From: Candidatus Bathyarchaeota archaeon
GTDB taxonomy: Archaea; Thermoproteota; Bathyarchaeia; Bathyarchaeales; Bathycorpusculaceae
Length of the DNA: 33,917 nucleotides
NCBI GenBank assembly: GCA_009889605.1
Contig: WUQU01000516.1
Span: 1 to 33,917, forward strand
Direction of reading: 5' to 3'
Shown here: in pieces, positions 1-7,810 of the stretch
Layout of the letters: each line of letters begins with the position of its first letter
Numbering within the stretch: position 1 is the first letter of the stretch
Notes under the pieces: generated by a model
Database searches by the model: none
What the model was told of the DNA's origin: nothing
Seen by the model: the letters and a program-made list of their open reading frames with translations, nothing else
Translations under genes and position numbers: made by a program

Positions 1-616
1 GGACTTCTTCTTCTGTTAAGGCGTTAAACAGAGAGCTTTTCCCAGCATTTGTGTATCCCGCCAAAGAGATCGTTGGGAAACCTAGTTCCGCTCTTCTTTC
101 ACGGTGGAGAATACGCTTTCTGCGAATTTTTCTAAGCTTCTCTTTTATGGTCTGTATCTGCCTTTTCACAGTTTCATAGTAGACGTCGACTTCATATGCG
201 CCGAGGCCCATGAATCCTGGCTGCTCACCCTTCTTTGCCAGTCTCACTTTTTCTTTGGCGTGGGCTAACTCATATTTGAGTCTTGCCAACTGAATCTGCA
301 GTTTCGCCTCGGTGGTGGTGGCTCTTCTAGCGAATATTTCTAGAATTAACTGGAAACGGTCTATTGCTTCTACGCCTGTGGCTTTGGCTATGTTGTAGGA
401 TTGAACAGGCTTCAAAGGATTGTCGAAAATTATTTTCTGGGCACCTGTCTCTTTTACAAGTTCAGCTAACTCCTTAATTTTTCCATAGCCTATTTGATAA
501 CGAGGATCCGGCTCCCTTATCTGCTCTATTTTGCCTACAACCGTGTAGCCCGCTGACTCTGCTAGGCTTTTCAATTCATCTATGGTTGAGGGTTCAAAGG
601 ATTTCCGGCGTTGCAC
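1..616 (-). CDS. hflX: GTPase HflX, C-terminal part cut by the window edge
   Basis: Translating the reverse strand gives an open frame through the window edge. It has the HflX N-terminal domain, a basic helical stretch (QLARLKYELAHAKEKVRLAK), and the G1 loop AGYTNAGKSSLFNALT close to the edge. HflX binds GTP and associates with the large ribosomal subunit; in bacteria it splits stalled ribosomes. The rest of the G domain lies outside the window. The start is uncertain. GTG at 616 begins VQRRKSFEPST, but the frame stays open upstream through KAII and a GGAGG lies inside the end of the aMBF1 gene, so the true start may be a few codons earlier at a non-standard codon. It follows aMBF1 directly, as a likely two-gene operon. 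It is absent from the ORF track, probably because it is incomplete. Confidence 0.9.
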   Translation of the reverse strand, partial: MQRRKSFEPSTIDELKSLAESAGYTVVGKIEQIREPDPRYQIGYGKIKELAELVKETGAQKIIFDNPLKPVQSYNIAKATGVEAIDRFQLILEIFARRATTTEAKLQIQLARLKYELAHAKEKVRLAKKGEQPGFMGLGAYEVDVYYETVKRQIQTIKEKLRKIRRKRILHRERRAELGFPTISLAGYTNAGKSSLFNALTEEEV

Positions 617-630
617 GATGATGGCTTTCG

Positions 631-1155
631 TTAAGTTTTCTCCTCCGCTTTATCCTCGCCTATTTGGACAAGGTCTCCTAGGGTTAGTTCGCGGCTTTGC
701 GGCTTAGGAAGAGCTGCCTTTGAAACTTTTTCTTCCGACGCCGGAACAAGAAGCTTAATTTTCAACATGTGTTCCAGTTTGGCTGCAAGCTTGTTGTCTG
801 GAATCATTTTTCCTGTTTCAATTTTTTTGAGAACGGAAACTTTTTCGTTTATCTTTTTGCCTAATTCTTCATGGGTTAATCCAAGTTTTTCCCTTGCCTG
901 CCTTATTTTTGCGTCATAACCCTCTACAAGTTCCCGCGTGTCATCCACGTTTTTCAACGGTTTTCCAGTGCTCGGAACCTTTAACGGCGGAGCTGCCGTG
1001 GTCTTTGCCTTAAGCGTTAGCGAGGCTTGTTTCGGTTTTTCCACAACTATTGTGCCATGTTTTGCACATTCACTGCACACTGTTAGTTTGGCTCCTTCAA
1101 TCATGGCTGTGACGGGTTTGCCGTAGATTTTTCGTCCACAAACTTCGCAGCGCAA
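631..1155 (-). CDS. Archaeal multiprotein bridging factor 1 (aMBF1), zinc ribbon plus HTH
   Basis: The 174-residue protein starts with a zinc ribbon (CEVCGRK at residues 3-9, then CSEC near 28). A Lys/Pro-rich linker leads to a Cro/C1-type helix-turn-helix at about 80-135 (REKLGLTHEELGKKINEKV). This order defines archaeal MBF1, which binds small ribosomal subunits and is thought to link translation with transcription. The tail after the HTH is longer than the minimal fold and highly charged. The start is TTG at 1155, just ahead of the first zinc ligand. HflX follows immediately on the same strand. The upstream region is shared with the divergent PUA gene. Confidence 0.92.
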   Translation of the reverse strand: MRCEVCGRKIYGKPVTAMIEGAKLTVCSECAKHGTIVVEKPKQASLTLKAKTTAAPPLKVPSTGKPLKNVDDTRELVEGYDAKIRQAREKLGLTHEELGKKINEKVSVLKKIETGKMIPDNKLAAKLEHMLKIKLLVPASEEKVSKAALPKPQSRELTLGDLVQIGEDKAEEKT

Positions 1156-1205
1156 TTTCAGCGCCTCTTTTAAATTCTTATTTACGTGGTTATGTTTATA
1201 GTTGT

Positions 1206-1216
1206 CGAATTATTCG
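1206..1216. promoter_or_regulatory. Small inverted repeat between divergent aMBF1 and PUA genes
   Basis: CGAAT-T-ATTCG is a perfect 5-bp inverted repeat with a one-base centre, in the roughly 85-bp divergent promoter region. A T/A-rich stretch (GTTTATAG) just upstream may be the TATA box for the plus-strand gene. The repeat could be an operator, but one this short can occur by chance. Confidence 0.2.
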
Positions 1217-1242
1217 TAAATCATGTTGGCTGAGGGATTTGT

Positions 1243-1710
1243 GTGGAAGACGCGCTTATGCATATTAGAAGCGTTGCGGACTACCAGTTTGGAAAAGGGG
1301 TTGGAGAAAAACTCTTCCCTGAAAATGTGGAAATAGCCTATTCCAAGCGCACTGGCAGAATACGCTATGTTTATTTACATGGCAAGAGACTTGCCACTCT
1401 CCGTCCAACAGATGGACTGTTTTCCTTAAGCATCGAAGGCGCAAAAAGGATTGTTGAAAACGCTGTTTCAGCCAGATGCCTCGTCACAGTTAAGGATGAC
1501 GTTTCAAAGTTTATTGCCGAAGGCGGCGACGTCTTCGCAGCGCACGTTGTGAAGGCTGACAGCGAAATCCGCCCAAAAGACGAGGTTATAGTTGTTAACG
1601 GGAAAGGCGAAGTTTTAGCTGTTGGACGAGCTATTTTGTCTGGCGAAGAGATGACTGCCTTCAAAAGCGGAGTAGCCGTAAAAGTTAGACGTGGTTCCGC
1701 AGAGGAGTAA
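1243..1710 (+). CDS. Stand-alone PUA-domain RNA-binding protein, like the archaeosine transglycosylase C-terminus
   Basis: The 155-residue protein matches the C-terminal C2 plus PUA region of archaeosine tRNA-guanine transglycosylase. Residues 1-75 carry the C2-like part (YQFGKGVGEKLFP, TGRIRYVYLHGKRLATLR). Residues 76-152 are the PUA domain (FIAEGGDVFAAHVV, IRPKDEVIVVN, EMTAFKSGVAVKVRRG). There is no transglycosylase barrel, so it is not the enzyme itself. It probably binds tRNA or rRNA, perhaps as a subunit of a split modification enzyme. The start is GTG 1243 behind GAGGG. It stands alone on this strand, divergent from aMBF1 and about 200 bp ahead of aNAC. Confidence 0.85.
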   Translation: MEDALMHIRSVADYQFGKGVGEKLFPENVEIAYSKRTGRIRYVYLHGKRLATLRPTDGLFSLSIEGAKRIVENAVSARCLVTVKDDVSKFIAEGGDVFAAHVVKADSEIRPKDEVIVVNGKGEVLAVGRAILSGEEMTAFKSGVAVKVRRGSAEE

Positions 1711-1774
1711 ACCAAATGTCGTCGCCGTTTTTCCCACAATTCCGATGACACTTAAACGCTAAAGGGGTAAATGT

Positions 1775-1896
1775 TGCCATGTTTCCCTTTAAAAGCAACA
1801 AAAATTGAACCTCTGCCCAACTTTTAAAAACAGAGCTATATTTTAAACGCTAGAAATATAATATTAAAGGGTTTAACAGTATAACTTAAGGTTAAG
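1775..1896 (+). promoter_or_regulatory. aNAC promoter region with blocks shared with the prefoldin-beta promoter
   Basis: In order the region holds TGCCATGTTT (1775-1784), TTTAAAAGCA (1788-1797), ACCTCTGCC (1809-1817), an AT-rich TATA-like stretch (around 1855-1864), and GTTTAA-N9-TTAAGG-N-TAAG (1871-1896). The same blocks, in the same order and with the same 9-base gap in the last motif, occur upstream of prefoldin beta at 31103-31228. The AGGTGA at the end is the ribosome binding site for the GTG at 1908. Spacing from the TATA-like stretch places transcription initiation near the GTTTAA-N9-TTAAGG motif. Confidence 0.55.
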
Positions 1897-1907
1897 GTGA
1901 AAGTTAC

Positions 1908-2258
1908 GTGCATAGACGCATAAGCCCCCGAGAAGCCAAACGCATGATGCAGCGCATGGGCCTAAGCATGGATGCAGTTCCAGACGTGGAACAAGTCATC
2001 ATAAAAACAAGCAGCAAAGAAATAGTTATTGAGGCGCCGGAAGTCGCCGTGCTGGATGTTCAAGGGCAAAAGATGTTTCAAGTAGCTGGAGGAAAAATAA
2101 CTGAAAAAACCGTTGAACGCAAGTTAGCCATACCCGAAGAGGATGTTAGACTTGTAGCTGACCAAACGGGAAAAAGCCTTGAAGAAGCCAGAAAAGCCCT
2201 AGAAACATGCGAAGGAGACTTGGCCAAGGCAATTATGCTCCTTCAATCCAAAATATAA
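1908..2258 (+). CDS. nac: Nascent polypeptide-associated complex protein (aNAC)
   Basis: The 116-residue protein has the two aNAC modules. Residues 1-70 hold the basic ribosome-contacting N-terminus (RRISPREAKRMMQRMG) and the NAC beta-barrel (EVAVLDVQGQKMFQVAGG). Residues 78-116 are a UBA domain (EDVRLVADQTGKSLEEARKALE, GDLAKAIMLL). aNAC binds nascent chains at the ribosomal exit tunnel as a homodimer. The length is normal. GTG 1908 follows an AGGTGA site. PfkB begins 21 bp downstream, so the two may be co-transcribed. The promoter shares unusual blocks with that of prefoldin beta, another early-folding factor. Confidence 0.95.
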   Translation: MHRRISPREAKRMMQRMGLSMDAVPDVEQVIIKTSSKEIVIEAPEVAVLDVQGQKMFQVAGGKITEKTVERKLAIPEEDVRLVADQTGKSLEEARKALETCEGDLAKAIMLLQSKI

Positions 2259-2279
2259 CAAGCCATGTGAGGCTTAAAG

Positions 2280-3191
2280 GTGTTTGACATTGTTTCCGTG
2301 GGGCACTTCTGCATAGACTCAATCATTCTCCCAAACAGAAAAACCCCCTACACAATTTTAGGCGGTTCAGTAGCCTATGTTTCCCTTGCCGCCAAAAATC
2401 TAGGCGCAAGCGTCTCCGTCATTTCCAAAATCGGAAATGATTTCCCCAAGGCTTACCTATGGTGGCTCAGCCAAGAAGGAATAAACCTATCTGGAGTAGT
2501 CAAACTCAACGAAACAAAAACCACAAGTTTCGAGTTAAAATACAACAACGACCTTTCCGAACGCAGTTTACGACTGATAAACAAGGCTAAAACAATCACA
2601 GTGGAAGACCTGTCAAAAATTGTAGAAGCAAAAGCCATCCACATAGCACCCATAGCCAACGAAGTCACATACGAGGTTGTCGAGAAACTGAAGAACCATG
2701 CTGAATTTTTATCCTTAGACCCTCAAGGGCTTGTCCGCGTTTTCGATGAAAACGGAAACGTAAGCTATGGCAACACATTTTCGGCTAAGCGAATATTAGA
2801 GCTGGTGAACATTTACAAGTCGTCGCCAGAAGAGATTGAGGCGGTTACCGGCCAAAGGGAATTAAAATCCGCCATAAAGACTGTTCACGACCTTGGCGTA
2901 GAAACAGTCATAGTAACCTTAGGAATGAAAGGTGCAGTGCTCTCCATCGAAGGAACCCTTTATAATATTCCAGCTTACAAGCCTGACAAGGTTGTAGACC
3001 CAACTGGCGCAGGTGACGCTTTTATAGGCGGCTTCCTAACTGAATACGTTCGGAACGAAGACTCCCGTTGGTGTGCATGCGTGGGTTCCGCTGTGGCGTC
3101 AACAGTTGTTGAAGGAGTTGGGCCGACATTTTTCGGAGACAAAGCTGAAATCCATCGGAGGGCACATGCGCTTTATGAAAAAGGGAATTAA
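2280..3191 (+). CDS. PfkB/ribokinase-family sugar or nucleoside kinase
   Basis: The 303-residue protein has the ribokinase fold. It has an N-terminal substrate-binding GGSVAYVSLAAKNLGA, a central alpha/beta core, and the C-terminal signature DPTGAGDAFIGGF, in which the Asp of GAGD is the catalytic base and forms the anion hole. PfkB enzymes phosphorylate sugars, nucleosides or related alcohols with ATP; the sequence does not fix the substrate. The start is GTG 2280, 21 bp after aNAC. The AGGCTTAAAGG before it is only a modest ribosome binding site. The C-terminus is complete. Confidence 0.88.
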   Translation: MFDIVSVGHFCIDSIILPNRKTPYTILGGSVAYVSLAAKNLGASVSVISKIGNDFPKAYLWWLSQEGINLSGVVKLNETKTTSFELKYNNDLSERSLRLINKAKTITVEDLSKIVEAKAIHIAPIANEVTYEVVEKLKNHAEFLSLDPQGLVRVFDENGNVSYGNTFSAKRILELVNIYKSSPEEIEAVTGQRELKSAIKTVHDLGVETVIVTLGMKGAVLSIEGTLYNIPAYKPDKVVDPTGAGDAFIGGFLTEYVRNEDSRWCACVGSAVASTVVEGVGPTFFGDKAEIHRRAHALYEKGN

Positions 3192-3252
3192 GCAAGTACA
3201 CCTATTTATTCCAGTTCAAGCTTCTAAACAGCTTTGAAATGAGAGGATTAAA

Positions 3253-3462
3253 TTGGGACGCGTTTCGAAAGGCGAAAAATGCAGCGTTGTAGGCTGCGGT
3301 AAAGAGGCGAAGCGTTCTCTCTCGGCGGATAAGGTTAAGGCTGCCGGTTTAAAAGTTGGAAGCGAAAGACGTGCGTATCTTTGCGAAAACCACTATAGGG
3401 AATATAAGAAGAAGACTAAAAAGGAGAGAAAAATTGAACAGTGGCGATATAAAGGCGTATAA
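3253..3462 (+). CDS. Small basic zinc-finger-like protein of unknown function
   Basis: The 69-residue, very basic protein has CSVVGC near residues 10-15 and CENH near residues 44-47, which fits a Cys-X4-Cys...Cys-X2-His zinc site. The C-terminus is a Lys/Arg-rich helix (YKKKTKKERKIEQW). The size and charge suit an rRNA- or nucleic-acid-binding protein, but no named family was recognised. TTG 3253 follows GAGAGG. ThrRS starts 20 bp after its stop, so it is probably the first gene of a thrS operon. Its coding status is supported by the ligand pattern and the good start signal. Confidence 0.7.
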   Translation: MGRVSKGEKCSVVGCGKEAKRSLSADKVKAAGLKVGSERRAYLCENHYREYKKKTKKERKIEQWRYKGV

Positions 3463-3482
3463 AACTTGAAAGAGGGCTTTTT

Positions 3483-5357
3483 ATGCGCATATTACAATTA
3501 CATTTAGACTTCATCGAATACAAGCTGGTTGAGAAAGAAATAGCCATGGCTGAAGAAGCTGAAAAAGAGGCAAAACGCCTAGAAGAAGTTGTAGTTCTTT
3601 TCACGGCTGTTGAGGAAGGAGACAGCGAGGCGACTGCCCGAAAAGCCATAGAAGAAGTCAAAGCCTTCCTTGAAAAGTTGAAGGTGAACCGCGTTTTAAT
3701 TTATCCATACGCTCATCTAAGCAGCGCTCTTGCAAAGCCTTCTGAAGCATTAAAAGTTATCAAAGCCATGGAAACCTATGCCAAAGAAGAGGGCATAGAG
3801 GTTTACCGTGCACCCTTCGGCTGGAACAAACAATTCACAATAGCAGTAAAAGGGCATCCGTTAGCCGAGCAGTCCCGCGTAATACTGCCTACAGAGGCGA
3901 AAGCTGAAGAGGAAAAGGCTGAAAAGGTTTCAGAAGCCCTAAAAGCCGAGGAAAAACTGGAATCCTTCTGGTATGTTCTCCAACCAGATGGAAAAATGAT
4001 TCCTGTTGAAGAATTTAACTTTCACGGTTATGAAAATCTTGAGAAATTCGCGAAATATGAAATCTCCAAGGTTAGGGCAAGCCAGCAGATGCCACCTCAT
4101 GTGCCATTAATGAAGCGCCTTGAAATAGCTGACTACGAATCCGGAAGCGACCCTGGAAACATCCGCTGGTACCCAAAAGGACGGCTTATAAAATCTCTTC
4201 TTGAACAGTATGTGACCGCTAAAGCCGTGGAATACGGCGCCATGGAAGTGGAAACCCCAGTCATGTACGACTTTCAACATCCAAGCCTAGCGGAGTACAT
4301 AAACCGTTTCCCAGCAAGGCAGTACTTGTTGAAGTCAGAAGATAAGGAGCTTTTTCTGCGTTTTGCAGCGTGTTTTGGGCAGTTCCTGATGGTTCATGAT
4401 ACACAGTTCTCGTATAGGCATATGCCCCTAAAAGTTTACGAGTTAACCCGTTACAGTTTTAGACGCGAAAAAAGCGGCGAAGTTGTAGGTTTGAGGCGTC
4501 TCCGCGCTTTTACGATGCCCGACTGCCACGCTTTCTGCACAGACCTTGAACAGGCCAAAACAGAATTCCTAACAAGGTTTAAACTTTGCATCCAAGTCTT
4601 AGAGGACATAGGCCTTTCAAAAGATGATTATGAAGCCGCAATACGCTTTACAAAAGACTTCTACGAAGAAAACCAGTCCTTCATAGTTGAACTGGTGAAA
4701 ATTTTCGGCAAACCTGTCTTGGTGGAGATGTGGAAGGAACCCTTCTTCTATTTCAGACTTAAATGGGAATTCAACTTCGTAGACAATCAAGACAAAGCCG
4801 CAGCCCTATCCACAGACCAAATAGACTTCGAAAACGCAAAAAGATATGGCATAACATACGTCGATGAAAAAGGCGAAAAACGTTACCCGCTTATACTGCA
4901 TTGTTCCCCAAGCGGTGCAATTGAAAGATGTGTTTACGCTCTGCTTGAAAAAGCTTACAAAGAACAGCAGAAGGGCAAGCCGCCCATGCTTCCGGTTTGG
5001 CTTTCGCCAACACAGGTGCGCATAATCCCCATGTCAGACAAATTCCTTGAACACTGCGAGAAAATGGCAGAAACGCTGGAGGCTCAGCAAATACGCGTTG
5101 ACATAGATGATAGGCCGTTAACTTTACAGAAGAGAATCCGTGAAGCTGAAATGGAGTGGGTTCCCTACATAATTGTTGTAGGCCAGAGGGAAATCGACTC
5201 TGAAGTCTTTCCAGTGAGAGATAGAAAGGCCCAGGAAATCCGCAAAATGAAACTTGAAGAGCTGGCAAACGAGATTAAATCAGCCATACACGGTAAACCT
5301 TTCAAGCCTTTACCCCTTCCAAAACATGTTTCAAAAAGACCCCAATTCTACGGCTAA
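3483..5357 (+). CDS. thrS: Threonyl-tRNA synthetase, archaeal type with N-terminal editing domain
   Basis: The 624-residue class II synthetase joins threonine to tRNA-Thr. Residues 1-140 are the archaeal DTD-like editing domain that removes mischarged serine ([27 protein letters not shown]). The catalytic core (about 200-510) has motif 2 [19 protein letters not shown]. Its zinc ligands are plausibly the Cys of AACFGQF, the His of MPDCHAF and the His of [11 protein letters not shown]. The anticodon-binding domain follows from about 515 ([15 protein letters not shown]). Length is normal. It sits between the small zinc protein and the branched-chain aminotransferase on the same strand. Confidence 0.97.
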   Translation: MRILQLHLDFIEYKLVEKEIAMAEEAEKEAKRLEEVVVLFTAVEEGDSEATARKAIEEVKAFLEKLKVNRVLIYPYAHLSSALAKPSEALKVIKAMETYAKEEGIEVYRAPFGWNKQFTIAVKGHPLAEQSRVILPTEAKAEEEKAEKVSEALKAEEKLESFWYVLQPDGKMIPVEEFNFHGYENLEKFAKYEISKVRASQQMPPHVPLMKRLEIADYESGSDPGNIRWYPKGRLIKSLLEQYVTAKAVEYGAMEVETPVMYDFQHPSLAEYINRFPARQYLLKSEDKELFLRFAACFGQFLMVHDTQFSYRHMPLKVYELTRYSFRREKSGEVVGLRRLRAFTMPDCHAFCTDLEQAKTEFLTRFKLCIQVLEDIGLSKDDYEAAIRFTKDFYEENQSFIVELVKIFGKPVLVEMWKEPFFYFRLKWEFNFVDNQDKAAALSTDQIDFENAKRYGITYVDEKGEKRYPLILHCSPSGAIERCVYALLEKAYKEQQKGKPPMLPVWLSPTQVRIIPMSDKFLEHCEKMAETLEAQQIRVDIDDRPLTLQKRIREAEMEWVPYIIVVGQREIDSEVFPVRDRKAQEIRKMKLEELANEIKSAIHGKPFKPLPLPKHVSKRPQFYG

Positions 5358-5427
5358 AGCCTCAAAAACAGCAAAACACATATCAACCCCTAACCCTCAT
5401 TTTTGTTTCTACGGAAAAGGGATAAAC

Positions 5428-6318
5428 TTGGATAAAGAACCCCTAATTTACATAGACGGCGAATACTATCCAAAATCCCAAGCGAAAATCTCGGTTTTCG
5501 ACCATGGGCTTCTATATGGCGACGGAGTTTTCGAAGGAATCCGCGCATACAAAGGCGTGGTCTTTAAACTGAAAGAGCACATAGACAGACTTTACAACTC
5601 AGCAAAAGCCATCATGCTGGATATACCGCTTACCAAAGAGGAAATGATAAACGCGGTTTTGGAAACCCTTCGTAAAAACAGCATGCGGGACGCTTACATA
5701 CGCCTCATAGTAACCAGAGGTGTCGGCGACCTCGGACTTGACCCGCGAAAATGCCGAAAACCCACAGTCATCATAATCGCCGACCGCATAACCTTGTATT
5801 CAGGTGAAACAAGAGAAAAGGGAATAAAAGCCATGATTGTGTGGGTTAGAAGAAACCCCGTTGACACGGCATCCCACGAGATTAAATCTCTAAACTACCT
5901 GAACAGCATTCTCGGAAAGATTGAAGCAAACATAGCAGGATTTGATGAAGCCATATGCCTAGACAAGAACGGCTATGTCAGCGAAGGCGTAGGCGAAAAC
6001 CTCTTCATAGTCAAAAATGGAAAACTGATAACCCCGCCGTCCTCAACAGGGCTTCTCGTTGGAATAACCCGCGAAGTCATAATGAAACTCGCTGAAAAAC
6101 TTGGTTACATGGTGGTTGAAAGAAACGTTACACCCGCAGATTTGTTCACCGCAGATGAAGCCTTCTTCACGGGCACAGCCGCAGAAATAACCCCAATAAC
6201 TGAAATTAACAAGCGGATAATTGGCGTGGGCAAACCTGGACCGGTGACACGAAACTTGATGGATGCTTTTGAGAAAATTCTCGGAGACCCCGCTGAAGGG
6301 ATACCCATATACGCTTGA
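5428..6318 (+). CDS. ilvE: Branched-chain amino acid aminotransferase, PLP fold class IV
   Basis: This is a fold-type IV PLP aminotransferase that interconverts branched-chain 2-oxo acids and Leu/Ile/Val with glutamate. Visible signatures are [18 protein letters not shown] near the N-terminus, the PLP lysine in [10 protein letters not shown] (about K153), GVGENLF, and [10 protein letters not shown] near the end. The ORF track begins at 5254, but that would add 58 unrelated residues inside thrS. TTG 5428, behind AAAAGGG, gives a 296-residue protein starting [15 protein letters not shown], the normal family length. It is downstream of ThrRS and precedes the OCD-family gene. Confidence 0.93.
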   Translation: MDKEPLIYIDGEYYPKSQAKISVFDHGLLYGDGVFEGIRAYKGVVFKLKEHIDRLYNSAKAIMLDIPLTKEEMINAVLETLRKNSMRDAYIRLIVTRGVGDLGLDPRKCRKPTVIIIADRITLYSGETREKGIKAMIVWVRRNPVDTASHEIKSLNYLNSILGKIEANIAGFDEAICLDKNGYVSEGVGENLFIVKNGKLITPPSSTGLLVGITREVIMKLAEKLGYMVVERNVTPADLFTADEAFFTGTAAEITPITEINKRIIGVGKPGPVTRNLMDAFEKILGDPAEGIPIYA

Positions 6319-6391
6319 AAACGCTTGCCTATTAAACCGGCTTTTCATTTTCAAAACTTTTTATTCATTTAAATTCCCCTTTTTAGGCCAA

Positions 6392-6401
6392 AAAGTATAT
6401 C
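6392..6401 (+). promoter_or_regulatory. Candidate TATA box for the OCD/AlaDH-family gene
   Basis: AAAGTATATC follows a purine-rich stretch that could act as the BRE. It lies 30-40 bp ahead of TTG 6430, which would give a very short or absent leader. This is a pattern match only. Confidence 0.4.
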
Positions 6402-6429
6402 AAATGTAATTTTTAGACATGCTCTTGTA

Positions 6430-7437
6430 TTGGTGACGGTAACTTTGGAAACTCTGTTGTTAACTGATTATGAAGTTAAGGCAGTTCTATCTATAAGCGA
6501 CGTTATGAAAGTCGTTGAGCAAGCTTTTATCGCTAAAAGCCTTGGAAAGGCGCAGGTGCCTCCTAAAACCTATTTATTTTACCACAAATACGGCGGCGAC
6601 TTGAGGGTTATGCCCTCATACATCGAAGAACACGATATTTCCGCAGTTAAAATCGTAAACTCCCACCCTGAAAACAGGACAAAATATAATTTGCCCACAG
6701 TCATGGCTATAGTGGTCCTTGTAGACCCGCGAAATGGTTTTCCTTTATCAATAATGAGCGGCAAAACCCTGACAGATATGCGAACCGGAGCCGCCGGAGG
6801 CATAGCTGCCAAATACCTTGCAAGAAAAGATTCAAAAATTGTGGCGCTGATTGGAGCTGGCGCCCAGGCTAGAACTCAGTTGGCCAGCCTCCTTGAAGTT
6901 TATAAAAAGTTTGAAGAGGTAAGGGTCTGGGGCCTTTATGGAACCAGCGAAGAATTTGTTGCCGAAATGCGCCCAAAGTATGGCAACTTATGCAAGCTAA
7001 TCCCGGTGAAAAGTGTAAGGGAGGCAATTAAAGGGGCGGACATTGTTGTAACCACCACTCCTTCAAGACAGCCTTTAGTTATGAACGATATGGTTTCAAA
7101 TGGAATGCATTTCAACTGCATAGGTGCGGATGCCCCTGGAAAAGAGGAATTAGATCCGGCCATTTTGAAAAGAGCAAAAATAGTTGTGGATGATTGGGAA
7201 CAAGCTTCCCATGGAGGAGAAATAAACGTCCCAATAAGCCAAGGAATAATAACAAAAGAGAGCGTTTGGGCTGAAATAGGCGAGATTATTGCAGGCTTAA
7301 AGCCTGGAAGAGAAAAACCCGATGAGATTACACTTTTCACTTCATCAGGCTTAGCAGTTCAAGACGCTGTTACTGCAAAACTTGTCTATGAAAAGGCTCT
7401 AGAAAAAGGCATTGGAATGTTTGTCAAAATAACCTAG
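6430..7437 (+). CDS. Ornithine cyclodeaminase / archaeal alanine dehydrogenase family (mu-crystallin fold)
   Basis: The 335-residue protein has the family's N-terminal dimerisation and substrate part (GDLRVMPSYIEEHDISAVKIVNSHPENR), where the Lys of VKIVN and the Arg of LRVMP contact substrate. It then has MRTGAAGGIAAKYLARK and the NAD-binding Rossmann loop GAGAQARTQL. ADAPGKEELDP is the conserved acidic segment. Members include ornithine cyclodeaminase, alanine dehydrogenase and cyclic imino acid reductases, and motif reading cannot separate them. The neighbouring BCAT gene makes an amino-acid role likely. The start is TTG 6430; GTG 6433 is also possible. Confidence 0.87.
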   Translation: MVTVTLETLLLTDYEVKAVLSISDVMKVVEQAFIAKSLGKAQVPPKTYLFYHKYGGDLRVMPSYIEEHDISAVKIVNSHPENRTKYNLPTVMAIVVLVDPRNGFPLSIMSGKTLTDMRTGAAGGIAAKYLARKDSKIVALIGAGAQARTQLASLLEVYKKFEEVRVWGLYGTSEEFVAEMRPKYGNLCKLIPVKSVREAIKGADIVVTTTPSRQPLVMNDMVSNGMHFNCIGADAPGKEELDPAILKRAKIVVDDWEQASHGGEINVPISQGIITKESVWAEIGEIIAGLKPGREKPDEITLFTSSGLAVQDAVTAKLVYEKALEKGIGMFVKIT

Positions 7438-7489
7438 CCCTGTTCATTATTGCGTTTATATTGCCGTGTGTACTGTCCGCTTGAACTTT

Positions 7490-7510
7490 CCATTTTCATT
7501 TTATTTTTGT
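7490..7510 (+). terminator. T-rich tract between convergent genes
   Basis: CATTTTCATTTTATTTTTG follows the OCD-family gene and ends where the minus-strand pilin remnant ends. Archaeal termination mostly uses oligo-T tracts, so this probably terminates the plus-strand transcript. No stem-loop was seen. Confidence 0.4.
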
Positions 7511-7810
7511 CTATGTTGCCGCTGGCGTTTTTGCCGTGTATGGCACTGTTTCAAAATCTTGCGCAAAGTAAGCCACAACTTCAACTTCTTTTCCTCTGTA
7601 TCCTTCCCAGTTCCAATCCAAAGTAATTGTTTTCTCCGTGTTCGGCGGTATACTCAATGAAAGACCTGTGAATGGGACGGTTGTTCCATTTTTCAAGGTG
7701 CAAACAATTTTATTGAGTGTTAGGGAGACAGCGGATCCTGCGGAATTAAATATTGTAACATTAAAGTGGGCAGTGTCGCTTTCTTTTAAGCTTACATTTG
7801 TGATTTCCGC
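7511..7810 (-). pseudogene. In-frame third domain of the pilin-like protein, cut off by a TAA
   Basis: Immediately after the TAA at 7811-7813, the same reverse-strand frame stays open for about 99 codons (AEITNVSLKESDTAHFNVTI through YTAKTPAAT). FNVTIFNSAGSAVSLTLN mirrors FNVTLKNDANSEVNLTIN of the preceding domain, and WNWEGYRGKEVEVVAYF mirrors its later strands. It is therefore a third copy of the same Ig-like module rather than noise. It has no convincing start or ribosome binding site of its own. A single CAA-to-TAA change would explain the break. The ORF track lists only 7511..7696 of it. Confidence 0.7.

Noticed and set aside
1-616. HflX as a truncated gene
   Set aside because: The frame is open to the window edge and ends inside the G1 motif; it is cut only by the window.
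5254-5427. N-terminal extension of the aminotransferase as listed in the ORF track
   Set aside because: It lies in the thrS coding end and does not resemble class IV aminotransferases; TTG 5428 with a ribosome binding site gives the normal length.
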